Assembly: GCA_002305755.1 (NCBI GenBank)
Contig: DBQV01000039.1
Location: 22,694-49,421, forward strand
Source of the DNA: Christensenella sp. UBA1385
GTDB lineage: Bacteria; Bacillota; Clostridia; Christensenellales; Aristaeellaceae
Direction of reading: 5' to 3'
DNA length: 26,728 bases
In this document: positions 7,578-16,705 of the stretch, piece by piece
Layout: each line of letters opens with the position of its first letter
How positions within the stretch are numbered: the stretch's first letter is position 1
The notes under the pieces: generated by a model
Databases searched by the model: none
Told to the model about the DNA's origin: nothing
What the model saw: only the letters and a program-made list of their open reading frames with translations
Translations under genes and position numbers: made by a program

Positions 7578-8438
7578 TCAGACCTTGCCGCGCCTGCTTT
7601 CAATAAAGCTCTTGAACAGCGCCACAGCTTCGGGCGTGCGGTGGTCGAGAAACAGGCTTCTGCCCGTATCCAGCGCCGCGACGCGGGCCATGTCCTCTTC
7701 GGTCAGAGCAAAATCAAAGACGGAGAAGTTTTCCTTCATTCGCTCCCTGCGGACGGACTTGCAGTTGGAAGAAATGCCCAGCTGGTAGAGCCAGCGGAGG
7801 ATGACCTGCGCCACGCTTCTGCCGTGCCTGCGGGCGATGTCCGTCAGCGTAGGGTCGGTGAAGATGCCGTCCTTCCCCTCGCGGAAGGGGCCCCAGGATT
7901 CGGCCAGCACGCCCTCGCGCCTCATATTGTCCACCGCCTCCTTCTGGGTGAAAAAGGGGTTGATCTCGATCTGGTTCACCTGGGGCACCTCGCCGCCGAA
8001 GGCCGCGATGTCGCTCAGGCGGTCCGGATAGAAGTTGGACACGCCGACGGACCTGACAAGGCCCTCCCGCTGCAGGTCGATCAGCGCGCGGTACGCGCCG
8101 TAGTAATCGCCGAAAGGCTGGTGCAGCAGCACCAGATCGGCGTAGTCGGTACGCAGCCTGTCAAGGCTGCGCATGACGGATTCCTTCGCACTATCATATC
8201 CGTAAAACTCAATCCACACCTTGGTGGTCACATAGACCTCCCCGCGCCTGAGGCCCGAGCGTGCCAGCGCCTCGCCCACTTCCTCCTCGTTGCGGTAGCT
8301 CTGCGCCGTGTCGATCTTGCGGTAGCCGATCTCCAGCGCGTCCAGCACAGCCTGCACGGCCGCCTCTTTGGGGATCTGATACACGCCGAAACCGATGGCG
8401 GGCATTCGCTCGCCGTTGTTGAGTTTGAAGTATTCCAT
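7578..8438 (-). CDS. Aldo/keto reductase
   Basis: The 286-residue protein is a full-length AKR (TIM barrel, NADPH-dependent reduction of aldehydes or ketones in the cytoplasm). The catalytic tetrad is visible: Asp43 and Tyr48 (KIDTAQSY), Lys73 (VTTKVW) and His106 (LLHQP). The GVSNF motif and the C-terminal cofactor region (SVRRERMKENFSVFDFALT) are also present; the usual IPKS there reads NCKS. The gene lies 12 bases after the CMD-cupin gene with AGGAGG before the ATG, so both come from the MerR-type promoter at 9321-9351. That suggests a role in clearing reactive aldehydes or in thiol stress, which is inference. Confidence 0.94.
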   Translation of the reverse strand: MEYFKLNNGERMPAIGFGVYQIPKEAAVQAVLDALEIGYRKIDTAQSYRNEEEVGEALARSGLRRGEVYVTTKVWIEFYGYDSAKESVMRSLDRLRTDYADLVLLHQPFGDYYGAYRALIDLQREGLVRSVGVSNFYPDRLSDIAAFGGEVPQVNQIEINPFFTQKEAVDNMRREGVLAESWGPFREGKDGIFTDPTLTDIARRHGRSVAQVILRWLYQLGISSNCKSVRRERMKENFSVFDFALTEEDMARVAALDTGRSLFLDHRTPEAVALFKSFIESRRGKV

Positions 8439-8450
8439 GGTATTCCTCCT

Positions 8451-9248
8451 TTATTTCGTTTCGCTGCCTGCGTCATCCTCCGCGCCGCCGATCGCCTGTT
8501 CATACTGCTGCTGCGTCAGGGGCTCCAGCCACTCCACCCGGCCTTCCTGTCCGGGCACCTCCAGAGCCAGGTGACTGAACCATCCCTCCTTGCCCGCGCC
8601 GTGCCAATGCTTCACGCCCGCGGGGATGTTCACGCAGTCGCCCGGCTTCAGCCTGCGGGCCGGCTGTCCCCACTGCTGATAGTATCCTTCGCCCGCCACG
8701 CAGATCAGCATCTGACCGCCGCCCTCCGCGGCGTGATGCACATGCCAGTTGTTCCGGCAGCCCGGCTCAAAGGTCACCTGAAAGACGGGCACCTGCTCTC
8801 GGCTCACCGGGGCCAGGAAGCTCCTGCCCGAAAAGTAGCGGGCGCTGGCTTCATTGGGTGCGCCGATGGGAAAGACAGTGCGCCTCTGGTGGGCGGCCAT
8901 GCTCTCCTCCATGCCGTCCGGCGCTTCTCCGGCCCAGACCTCCCGGGCAAGGCGGAAGGCGGCCCAGGCCTTGGGCCAGCCGGCGTAGAAGGCGATGTGC
9001 GTGATGGCTGCGGCGATCTCCCGCCGGCTCACGCCGTTTCGCTTGGCGTTCTCCATGTGGTGCAGGAGCGAGCTGTCCGTGATGCCGGAGGCTGTCAGCG
9101 CCGTCACGGTCAGCAGGCACCTGGTCTTCAGGTCCAGATCCTCATTGTTCCAGTTTTCGCCAAACAGCACATCGTCGTTGAAATGGGCAAACTGAGGCGC
9201 GAAATCCGAAAGCGCGTCCCGGCCTGCCGTCTGCACAATCCTGCCCAC
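8451..9248 (-). CDS. Carboxymuconolactone decarboxylase-family and cupin fusion protein
   Basis: I prefer the GTG at 9248, since AAGGAGG lies 9 bases upstream (9264-9258); a TTG at 9281 would place that ribosome site inside the gene. The product is 265 residues. Residues about 10-110 are a CMD/AhpD-like domain (RCLLTVTALTASG around Cys44, and REIAAAITHIAFYAGWPKAW). Residues about 140-245 are a cupin with metal-binding pattern NNWHVHH (His169, His171), Gln179, LKPGDCVNIPAGVKHWH (His214). The CMD half keeps one Cys near the start rather than a clear CxxC, so peroxidase activity is unsure. It is the first gene of the pair with the aldo/keto reductase. Confidence 0.9.
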   Translation of the reverse strand: MGRIVQTAGRDALSDFAPQFAHFNDDVLFGENWNNEDLDLKTRCLLTVTALTASGITDSSLLHHMENAKRNGVSRREIAAAITHIAFYAGWPKAWAAFRLAREVWAGEAPDGMEESMAAHQRRTVFPIGAPNEASARYFSGRSFLAPVSREQVPVFQVTFEPGCRNNWHVHHAAEGGGQMLICVAGEGYYQQWGQPARRLKPGDCVNIPAGVKHWHGAGKEGWFSHLALEVPGQEGRVEWLEPLTQQQYEQAIGGAEDDAGSETK

Positions 9249-9320
9249 GGCGCGGTCCCTCCTTATCCGTTGTTCATGCAAAAAATCAGGGGAAGGCGGC
9301 CTTTTCCGCCCCTCCCCCTG

Positions 9321-9351
9321 ATTGTACTATTTGGAGTTCACTCCAAGTCAA
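9321..9351 (-). promoter_or_regulatory. MerR-type promoter and operator of the CMD-cupin/aldo-keto reductase operon
   Basis: On the minus strand TTGACT (9351-9346) and TACAAT (9326-9321) are 19 bases apart, and a perfect 7-2-7 palindrome (TTGGAGT..ACTCCAA, 9331-9346) fills the spacer. Long spacers with an embedded palindrome are the hallmark of MerR-family targets, where the regulator twists DNA to align -35 and -10. The operator resembles those of NmlR/AdhR-like thiol or aldehyde stress regulators. No MerR gene lies in the window, so the regulator must be elsewhere. Transcription would start near 9314, leaving a leader of about 66 bases. Confidence 0.82.
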
Positions 9352-9399
9352 GCTCCCGGCCATCCGGCGGCCTGTATGATGTGCATGCACGCCCTTGTA

Positions 9400-10725
9400 T
9401 CACTGCACGCCCAGGCTCCTTCTGCTGACGAAGCCTCTTGCGGGCTTGCCCGTGCCCTCAAAGTTCTCGATCTCCACATAAGCCCAGAAATCGTTGAGGT
9501 AGCCCAGCAGAATGAAGGGGCTGCCGCCCTCGTAGCGCTTGACCAGCTCACGGTTCTTGCTGACGATGGGGTCGTCCACAAACAGAGAGGCCGAGACGTT
9601 AGACTTGGCGATGCGGCTCAGGCTGAGCGTCTGGGGGGTGATGTTCGAGGGAATGGCCCCCATGCTGACAAAGCCGATGCGGTAGCCGCCGTTGGACAGG
9701 CCGTAGCCGATCAGCGCCCAGCCGTTCTCCTGGCCGTAAACGCGGATGGTGCCGCCGCCCAGCGTGGCGTTGCCCACGCGGTAATAGCCCTCGCCTGGGC
9801 CCGTGTAGACAGGGAAGTTGCCCTTGTTGGGCTTGGTCTTGACAAAGGCAGGCAGATAGCCCGCCTGCCCGGCCACGGGGGCGGGCACGGGGGTCGACGG
9901 CTGCGGCTGGGCGGTCGCCGCACCGGGCTCAAAGACAAACACCACGGCGGAGGGCGTCGCCCGGCCCTGGGCGGACACGTTCACCTGGATGGAAGAGCTG
10001 CCCACCACGCGGTAGCCCGCGGGCACCCTGTTGTAATCAGGCCCCACATAGTTGACCCCGCTGTACAGCTGCACGCTGGCGGTGTAGAAGGCGGAGCCGT
10101 CGCGCATGACGTAGCTGACCGGCACATAGACCGATACGGGCTGGGCGGGCTGAGGCGCGGCCGTTGGCGACGCGTTCACGGCGTAGAGAAAGGTGACGCC
10201 GGAGGGGGTCGCCTTCAGCGCCTGCGACACGCTGACCGTCACGCCCGAGGGGCCCAGCAGCCTGTAGCCCGGTACCAGGGAGCTGTTCGGGGTAACCAGC
10301 GTGCTGCCCGCGGAGAGGTACACATAGTCCGTGCGCAGCAGATTGCCCTGCGTATCGCGGTAGTAGACGGCTACCTGGGCCTGGTTGTAGGCGGGCTGAG
10401 CTGTCGGCTGTGTCGCCTGCCCCTGCGCCGGCGTGAAGGCGGTGAGCGTGTTGGCCACATAGCCTGTGCGCCCGTCATCCAGCAGGATGGCATACCAGCC
10501 CGTAGCGGCGATGCCCACGCAGGGGTAGACCGAGCCCGGCAGCACCTGCGCGATCACGGGATAGGACGTATCGCCGCCCGTGCGCACGTTGACGTAATAG
10601 GGATTGGTCACGCGCACCGTGCCGATCGTCTGCGGCAGCGGCGAGGCGAGGCCGGCGGCAGACCAGAGCATCAGGGCCACTGCCGCGAGGGCGGCAAAAC
10701 GCTTGCTGACGTGCCTTGTTTTCAT
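9400..10725 (-). CDS. Secreted SH3-domain protein with two MucBP-like repeats
   Basis: The 441-residue protein begins with a signal peptide (about 1-27). A bacterial SH3 domain follows (about 35-95, with YYVNVRTGGDTSYPVIAQV). Two related repeats come next (about 116-182 and 198-267), each of the form V.VYYRD..G......L..G...V.P....VPGYR, similar to MucBP-type repeats. They are separated by Pro/Gln/Thr linkers. A second SH3-like region runs from about 290 to the end. There is no sortase motif or catalytic site. It probably sits in or on the cell wall as a binding or adhesion protein; the ligand is not known. AAAGGAGG precedes the ATG. It is transcribed alone. Confidence 0.82.
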   Translation of the reverse strand: MKTRHVSKRFAALAAVALMLWSAAGLASPLPQTIGTVRVTNPYYVNVRTGGDTSYPVIAQVLPGSVYPCVGIAATGWYAILLDDGRTGYVANTLTAFTPAQGQATQPTAQPAYNQAQVAVYYRDTQGNLLRTDYVYLSAGSTLVTPNSSLVPGYRLLGPSGVTVSVSQALKATPSGVTFLYAVNASPTAAPQPAQPVSVYVPVSYVMRDGSAFYTASVQLYSGVNYVGPDYNRVPAGYRVVGSSSIQVNVSAQGRATPSAVVFVFEPGAATAQPQPSTPVPAPVAGQAGYLPAFVKTKPNKGNFPVYTGPGEGYYRVGNATLGGGTIRVYGQENGWALIGYGLSNGGYRIGFVSMGAIPSNITPQTLSLSRIAKSNVSASLFVDDPIVSKNRELVKRYEGGSPFILLGYLNDFWAYVEIENFEGTGKPARGFVSRRSLGVQ

Positions 10726-10810
10726 CGGATTGCCTCCTTTGAGGTCACTTGGGCTTCGGGATTCTGTGCATGTATAGAACGTGCAGACGGATGATTTTCT
10801 TGCCTCCCCA

Positions 10811-10819
10811 TGTTAAAAT
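10811..10819 (+). promoter_or_regulatory. Possible extended -10 promoter for queH
   Basis: TGTTAAAAT gives a TGn extension and TAAAAT (10814-10819), 22 bases before the queH ATG. No convincing -35 is visible. Confidence 0.4.
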
Positions 10820-10840
10820 ATACAGGAAAGGGGCACAGGC

Positions 10841-11482
10841 ATGAGGGAGAACTACGACCGGCGCATGCAGGCGCTGATGGATGAGATCGAGCGCGAGGGC
10901 AGACGCCCCCGCCTGCTGCTGCACTGCTGCTGCGCCCCCTGCAGCACGGCCGTACTGCAAAGGCTGAGCCGATGCTTTGACATCACTTGCTATTATTATA
11001 ACCCCAATATCGACACGGCGGAAGAGCACGCTCTGCGCGCGAAGGAGCTGCGGGGCTTCATCGCAGGCAGCGGCCTGGCCTCGGAGGCCGTGGTCGTGCC
11101 CTATGACCCGGAGAGCTATTATCGGGCCGTGCGCGGCCTTGAAAAGGAGAGGGAGGGCGGCGCGCGCTGCGAGGTCTGCTTCCGCCTGCGGCTGGACAAT
11201 GCCGCCCACTACGCCAGAGAGCAGGGCTATGACTACTTCACCACCACGCTGACCATCAGCCCGCTCAAGGACGCGGCGCTGCTCAACCGGCTGGGTGAGG
11301 AAGCGGCGGCCGAGACCGGGGCCGTGTTTCTGAACAGCGATTTCAAGAAAAGGGGCGGCTACCTGCTCTCCACGCAGCTCTCGCGCAGCTACGGGATCTA
11401 CCGGCAGGATTACTGCGGCTGCGTGTTCTCCAAGCTGGAGAGGGAGCGGGCCAAAAAAACGGCCCAGCCACCCGAGGGCTGA
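10841..11482 (+). CDS. queH: Epoxyqueuosine reductase QueH
   Basis: The 213-residue protein is a complete QueH (formerly DUF208). It catalyses the last step of queuosine synthesis, reducing epoxyqueuosine to queuosine in tRNA, and is the cobalamin-independent replacement for QueG. The characteristic cysteines are present: LLLHCCCAPC (Cys29-31, Cys34), RCEVC (Cys110, Cys113) and DYCGC (Cys192, Cys194), which bind a 4Fe-4S cluster and a second metal. The ribosome site is AAAGGGG. The gene stands alone and converges with the DUF2804 gene, leaving only 21 bases between stops. Confidence 0.95.
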   Translation: MRENYDRRMQALMDEIEREGRRPRLLLHCCCAPCSTAVLQRLSRCFDITCYYYNPNIDTAEEHALRAKELRGFIAGSGLASEAVVVPYDPESYYRAVRGLEKEREGGARCEVCFRLRLDNAAHYAREQGYDYFTTTLTISPLKDAALLNRLGEEAAAETGAVFLNSDFKKRGGYLLSTQLSRSYGIYRQDYCGCVFSKLERERAKKTAQPPEG

Positions 11483-11503
11483 GCCCTTCCCGCCGCGCCG
11501 GCG

Positions 11504-12571
11504 TCAATACCTGTTTGTCACCCGCTCGGCAAAGCCGGTCAGATCCCGGATCTCGATCCACTGGCCGTCGTCCAGCCTGGCCTGCCCGCTGAATCGGCCA
11601 AACACCTGGTGCTGGTCGGTGGCGATCAGCAGGGCGTTGATTCTGGCCGCGCGGTCGATGACGGGCACAAAATCAAGCTTGAGTCTGCCCTGGCCATCCT
11701 CGATGGTCCAGGGCTTTTCATAGTCAAAATGCCTGCCGGACTTTGGGATATTGAACACCACGTCGCCCAGCTTGTGCGCGCGGCCGCCGTAAAAGAGCAT
11801 GTTCTCCGTGGCGGCGGAGGTATCGCCGAAGCCGTAGCCCAGGTTCATGCCGAAGCGCCGCCCGCCCGCCACACCGCTGGCCGAGGCCCAGTACCAGGTG
11901 TTTCGATAGGTCCACACGCCGCGGCCCCAGTCCAGCACACCGAAACTGGAGGCGGGAGAAAACAGATAATCCCTCCCGCCAAAGATGCAGCGCCCCTCGG
12001 CGGGCATGCAGTTGATCTTCTGGTTGTAATAAAAATGTCCGCGCCTGTCAAAGGGCGTGGCGATCACCATGCTGTCCTCCCCCGGGTCGTGCAGTATGAT
12101 GTCGAACAGCAGCGGCGAACGCTCTCCCCCGAAGTCGTACATGTGGCCGTAGAGATGGCGCTGCGCGCCTTCTTTTCGGAAGGTCAGCTCATAATTTTTG
12201 CCCGCGGCGCGGACTACGCCGGAGGCGCTGGCGGGCGGCAGCCCGCGCCTGCCCATGGGGAAGGGCAGCATGCGGGTAACGGTTTTCTCCGTCCTGTTCT
12301 CGAGGTCGATCAGGCTGATGCTGTCAAGGCCCATGTAGCCGTTGTCGCATACGGTGAGGGCCAGCGCGTAAAAATCGCCCGCGATCAGGTAATAATCCCA
12401 TTCCTTGATACGGTGCCCGGGGGCCCTGATCATGGCCCTGTCGTAGCGCTTGATCGGCTGCGTGGCCCAGCCTGCCTCCAACAGCTGCCCGTCCGGCCCC
12501 AGCAGGTCGCCCCGCTGCAGCATCCTGTGCTGCAAATTCGGCTCTGAGTGTAAATGATCCTCGTTTTTCAT
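11504..12571 (-). CDS. DUF2804 family protein
   Basis: The 355-residue protein matches the DUF2804 pattern throughout: an N-terminal LLGPDGQLLEAGWATQPIKRYDR, a central aromatic-rich beta region (DWGRGVWTYRNTWYWASASG, about 215-235) and a GYGFGDTSAATENMLFYGGR stretch. There is no signal peptide or membrane helix. The fold is probably beta-rich and lipocalin-like; no function is established, and the sequence gives no catalytic clue. The ATG at 12571 has no ribosome site and begins right where transcription is expected to start, so the mRNA may be leaderless. The next in-frame ATG (codon 17) also lacks a good ribosome site. Confidence 0.85.
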   Translation of the reverse strand: MKNEDHLHSEPNLQHRMLQRGDLLGPDGQLLEAGWATQPIKRYDRAMIRAPGHRIKEWDYYLIAGDFYALALTVCDNGYMGLDSISLIDLENRTEKTVTRMLPFPMGRRGLPPASASGVVRAAGKNYELTFRKEGAQRHLYGHMYDFGGERSPLLFDIILHDPGEDSMVIATPFDRRGHFYYNQKINCMPAEGRCIFGGRDYLFSPASSFGVLDWGRGVWTYRNTWYWASASGVAGGRRFGMNLGYGFGDTSAATENMLFYGGRAHKLGDVVFNIPKSGRHFDYEKPWTIEDGQGRLKLDFVPVIDRAARINALLIATDQHQVFGRFSGQARLDDGQWIEIRDLTGFAERVTNRY

Positions 12572-12577
12572 GCGTCT

Positions 12578-12606
12578 ATCATATATCCGATGGGGATAGC
12601 TGTCAA
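12578..12606 (-). promoter_or_regulatory. Sigma-A-type promoter of the DUF2804 gene
   Basis: On the minus strand a perfect TTGACA (12606-12601) is followed after 17 bases by TATGAT (12583-12578). Only 6 bases separate the -10 from the ATG at 12571, so the transcript would begin at or next to the start codon. Confidence 0.8.
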
Positions 12607-12640
12607 CTATGGGGGCTGATCCTTCGTCAAAGTGGGGATG

Positions 12641-12678
12641 AAAGAGCGCCCCGCCCCCGCAACGGGGACAGGGCGCTC
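12641..12678 (-). terminator. Intrinsic terminator of the membrane pyrophosphatase gene
   Basis: On the minus strand a 15-bp stem (12678-12664 with 12658-12644, two G-U pairs) and a five-base loop are followed by a short T-run. It lies 17 bases after the pyrophosphatase stop and insulates the DUF2804 promoter. Confidence 0.75.
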
Positions 12679-12694
12679 GATTGATCCATCCTGA

Positions 12695-14887
<2,193 letters not shown>

Positions 14888-14933
14888 TGTCGTTTCTCCT
14901 GTTTTGTTATTCTACCAACCTTCCCCAGTGTAT

Positions 14934-14962
14934 AGATTACTCCCTTCAGTCCAGCCTTGCAA
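14934..14962 (-). promoter_or_regulatory. Candidate promoter of the membrane pyrophosphatase gene
   Basis: On the minus strand TTGCAA (14962-14957) and TAATCT (14939-14934) are 17 bases apart, 46 bases before the ATG. The -10 is weak, so this is only a candidate. Confidence 0.4.
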
Positions 14963-14998
14963 GACCTGCGCCCGATCCAGCGGAAGAGCCGAACATCC

Positions 14999-15045
14999 AA
15001 AAAACAACAAAAAACTGGCCTTTCGCTCAGAAAGCGACCGGCCAG
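14999..15045 (-). terminator. Intrinsic terminator of the DUF1653 gene
   Basis: On the minus strand CTGGCC (15045-15040) pairs with GGCCAG (15020-15015), with an inner CGCT/AGCG stem. A run of T with few interruptions follows (15014-14999). This is the clearest intrinsic terminator in the window. It separates the DUF1653 gene from the pyrophosphatase gene. The wider gap 14888-15137 holds only this and the candidate pyrophosphatase promoter. Confidence 0.88.
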
Positions 15046-15137
15046 GCCTCGTTTCAGCCTATATAGTTCGGTGGAAAAATGCAAGAAAAATACATCATGT
15101 TGCGTCAAAAAGGCGCAGCGGTCACGAAAGAGGCGGA

Positions 15138-15368
15138 TCAGCCCCCGGCCCCCTCCTGCGCTTCCACCAGTTCAAAGCGCGGCTTCGCTTCGCCGTCGCG
15201 CACCACGATCTCGTTCCACATGGCGGCGGGGCGCACCCAAAGCGCGCCATCGCCGTACAGCTGGCGATAGACCACCATCTCTTCAAGGGTCTCCGAGTGG
15301 CGGGCAATGCCTTCCACGCGGTAGAGCCTGCCCTTGAAATGCCTGTAAATCCCTCGCCGGATCTCCAT
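15138..15368 (-). CDS. DUF1653 domain protein
   Basis: The 76-residue protein is a single DUF1653 domain: GIYRHFKGRLYRVEGIARHS, then LEEMVVYRQLYGDGALWVRP and a final PRFE. These conserved Tyr, His-Ser, Val-Val-Tyr and Trp-Val-Arg positions define the family, which is a small beta-barrel of unknown role. The protein is cytoplasmic and full length. GGGGGAGGG precedes the ATG. It is a single-gene unit with a strong terminator. Confidence 0.88.
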   Translation of the reverse strand: MEIRRGIYRHFKGRLYRVEGIARHSETLEEMVVYRQLYGDGALWVRPAAMWNEIVVRDGEAKPRFELVEAQEGAGG

Positions 15369-15400
15369 GCCCTCTTCCCTCCCCCATCGTTCGTGCCTTC

Positions 15401-15409
15401 ATTCTATCA
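15401..15409 (-). promoter_or_regulatory. Possible extended -10 promoter for the DUF1653 gene
   Basis: The minus strand reads TGATAGAAT (15409-15401), identical to the candidate extended -10 at 6311-6319. A -35 is not clear. Confidence 0.35.
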
Positions 15410-15435
15410 TAATACAAAAGCGGCCGCCCATCCCC

Positions 15436-15464
15436 TTGTATTGAGCCGGCCTTGCCGCTATAAT
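15436..15464 (+). promoter_or_regulatory. Sigma-A-type promoter of the HPr-like gene
   Basis: TTGTAT (15436-15441) and a perfect TATAAT (15459-15464) are 17 bases apart. Transcription would start near 15471, with AAGGAGG before the ATG at 15494. Confidence 0.72.
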
Positions 15465-15493
15465 GATTCCAGCAATATAAGGAGGAAACCTCT

Positions 15494-15721
15494 ATGAAAT
15501 CCATCCCGATCAAGCTGAGCTTTGCCGAAGAAGTCAAGGCCTTTGTCAACGTTGTGAGCCGTTACCCCTACGACATGGATCTGCGGGCGGGCCGCCACGT
15601 GGTCGACGCCAAGTCCATCCTGGGCATCTTTTCGCTGGACCTGTCCAAGCCCATCTCGCTGGAAGTGTACGCGGATGACTGCGAGGATCTTATCGGCGAT
15701 CTGAAGTCCTTCTCCGTCTGA
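15494..15721 (+). CDS. HPr-like protein lacking the phosphorylated histidine
   Basis: The 75-residue protein aligns with HPr of the phosphotransferase system in size and in the helix-2 region AKSILGIFSLDL (39-50), where Ser41 matches the regulatory Ser46 of Bacillus HPr. The HPr active-site segment (HARPA) is replaced by FAEEVKAFV, so His15 and Arg17 are missing and it cannot carry phosphate from enzyme I. This resembles Crh of Bacillus, which keeps only the regulatory serine. A role in carbon control is therefore possible, if an HPr kinase exists elsewhere. It has its own promoter and terminator. Confidence 0.82.
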   Translation: MKSIPIKLSFAEEVKAFVNVVSRYPYDMDLRAGRHVVDAKSILGIFSLDLSKPISLEVYADDCEDLIGDLKSFSV

Positions 15722-15753
15722 TCTTGTTTTTCAAAGGCGCGCCCGGCCGTGCC

Positions 15754-15783
15754 AAAGGGAGCCGCGTGAGCGAGCTCCTTTTT
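15754..15783 (+). terminator. Intrinsic terminator of the HPr-like gene
   Basis: AAAGGGAGC and GCTCCTTTTT form a stem of about 5 G/C-rich pairs plus A-T pairs, ending in a five-T run. It lies 33 bases after the HPr-like stop and 26 before the dipeptidase ATG. No separate promoter is seen for the dipeptidase operon, so partial read-through may feed it. Confidence 0.6.
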
Positions 15784-15808
15784 CATTCCGATGAGGAGGT
15801 TCGAAGAA

Positions 15809-16702
15809 ATGAGGATCTGTGACGCGCACGCCGATACGCTGTACAACCTGGTCACGGCCCCGGGCCGGCCTACCGACCTTACCATGGACCGCCTGCAAAA
15901 AGGCGGAGTCAGCCTGCAGACGCTGGCCATGTATGTGGGCCCCAAGGCCCCCCTCGAAGAGGTGGAGCAGCTCTTCTCCCGGATGCTGGAAGCCTTTGAG
16001 GGCCTGAAGCGGCAGGGCTGGGTGCAGGCCTTCGACCCATCGGAGGCGGTATCCGGCGAGGTGCGCTTCATGCTGTCCATCGAGGGCTGCGAGGTATTTG
16101 AGCGCGGCCTTGAGACCATCGGGCGCTACCGCGAGCTGGGCGTGCGCATGGCCGCCGTCACCTGGAACCATGAAAACGCCCTGGGCACACCCCACTGCGT
16201 GAACGCCACAGACGGCCTCAAGCCCTTCGGCCTGGAGGCCGTGCGGGAGATGCAGCGGCAGAAGATCGCCGTGGACGTGAGCCACCTGAACGAAGGCGGC
16301 TTCTATGATATTCTCAACAAAACCCCGGTCCCGCCCCTGGCCTCCCACAGCTGCTGCCGCGCGCTGCGCGATCACAGCCGCAACCTGAGCGACCATCAGC
16401 TGCGCGATCTGTTTTCGGCGGGGGGCTTCGTAGGGCTCAACTTCTACCCCGCCTTTCTCACCGACGGCCGCTGCACGGCGGATACCCTGCTGCGCCATTT
16501 CGACCACCTGCTTGAGATGGGCGGCGAGGGCAAGATAGGCTTTGGCAGCGACTTTGACGGCATCGAGCGCAAGCCCGAGGGGCTTGAGCATCCCGGCGAT
16601 TATCCTGCCCTGATCGAGGCCCTGCGCGGCCATGGCTATGATGAAAAGACGGTGAGCGATATCGCGGGAGAGGCCCTGATAAGCTATTTCGGGAGGCTCT
16701 GA
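15809..16702 (+). CDS. Membrane dipeptidase, peptidase family M19
   Basis: I start at the ATG at 15809 (297 residues), because GAGGAGG sits 9 bases upstream; the earlier in-frame ATG at 15791 would precede that site. It is an M19 (renal dipeptidase-type) zinc enzyme with all likely ligands: His7 and Asp9 (DAHAD), Glu92 (SIEGCE), His159 (DVSHL), His180 (ASHSCCR) and Asp248 (GSDFDG). There is no signal peptide, so it should act in the cytoplasm on dipeptides, including those with a D-residue at the C-terminus. It is the first gene of a three-gene operon; DUF523 follows after 3 bases. Confidence 0.93.
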   Translation: MRICDAHADTLYNLVTAPGRPTDLTMDRLQKGGVSLQTLAMYVGPKAPLEEVEQLFSRMLEAFEGLKRQGWVQAFDPSEAVSGEVRFMLSIEGCEVFERGLETIGRYRELGVRMAAVTWNHENALGTPHCVNATDGLKPFGLEAVREMQRQKIAVDVSHLNEGGFYDILNKTPVPPLASHSCCRALRDHSRNLSDHQLRDLFSAGGFVGLNFYPAFLTDGRCTADTLLRHFDHLLEMGGEGKIGFGSDFDGIERKPEGLEHPGDYPALIEALRGHGYDEKTVSDIAGEALISYFGRL

Positions 16703-16705
16703 TTT

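Noticed and set aside
11475..11487. AGGGCT/AGCCCT inverted repeat at the queH stop
   Set aside because: The stem is short, has almost no loop and no T-run, so it is too weak to call a terminator.
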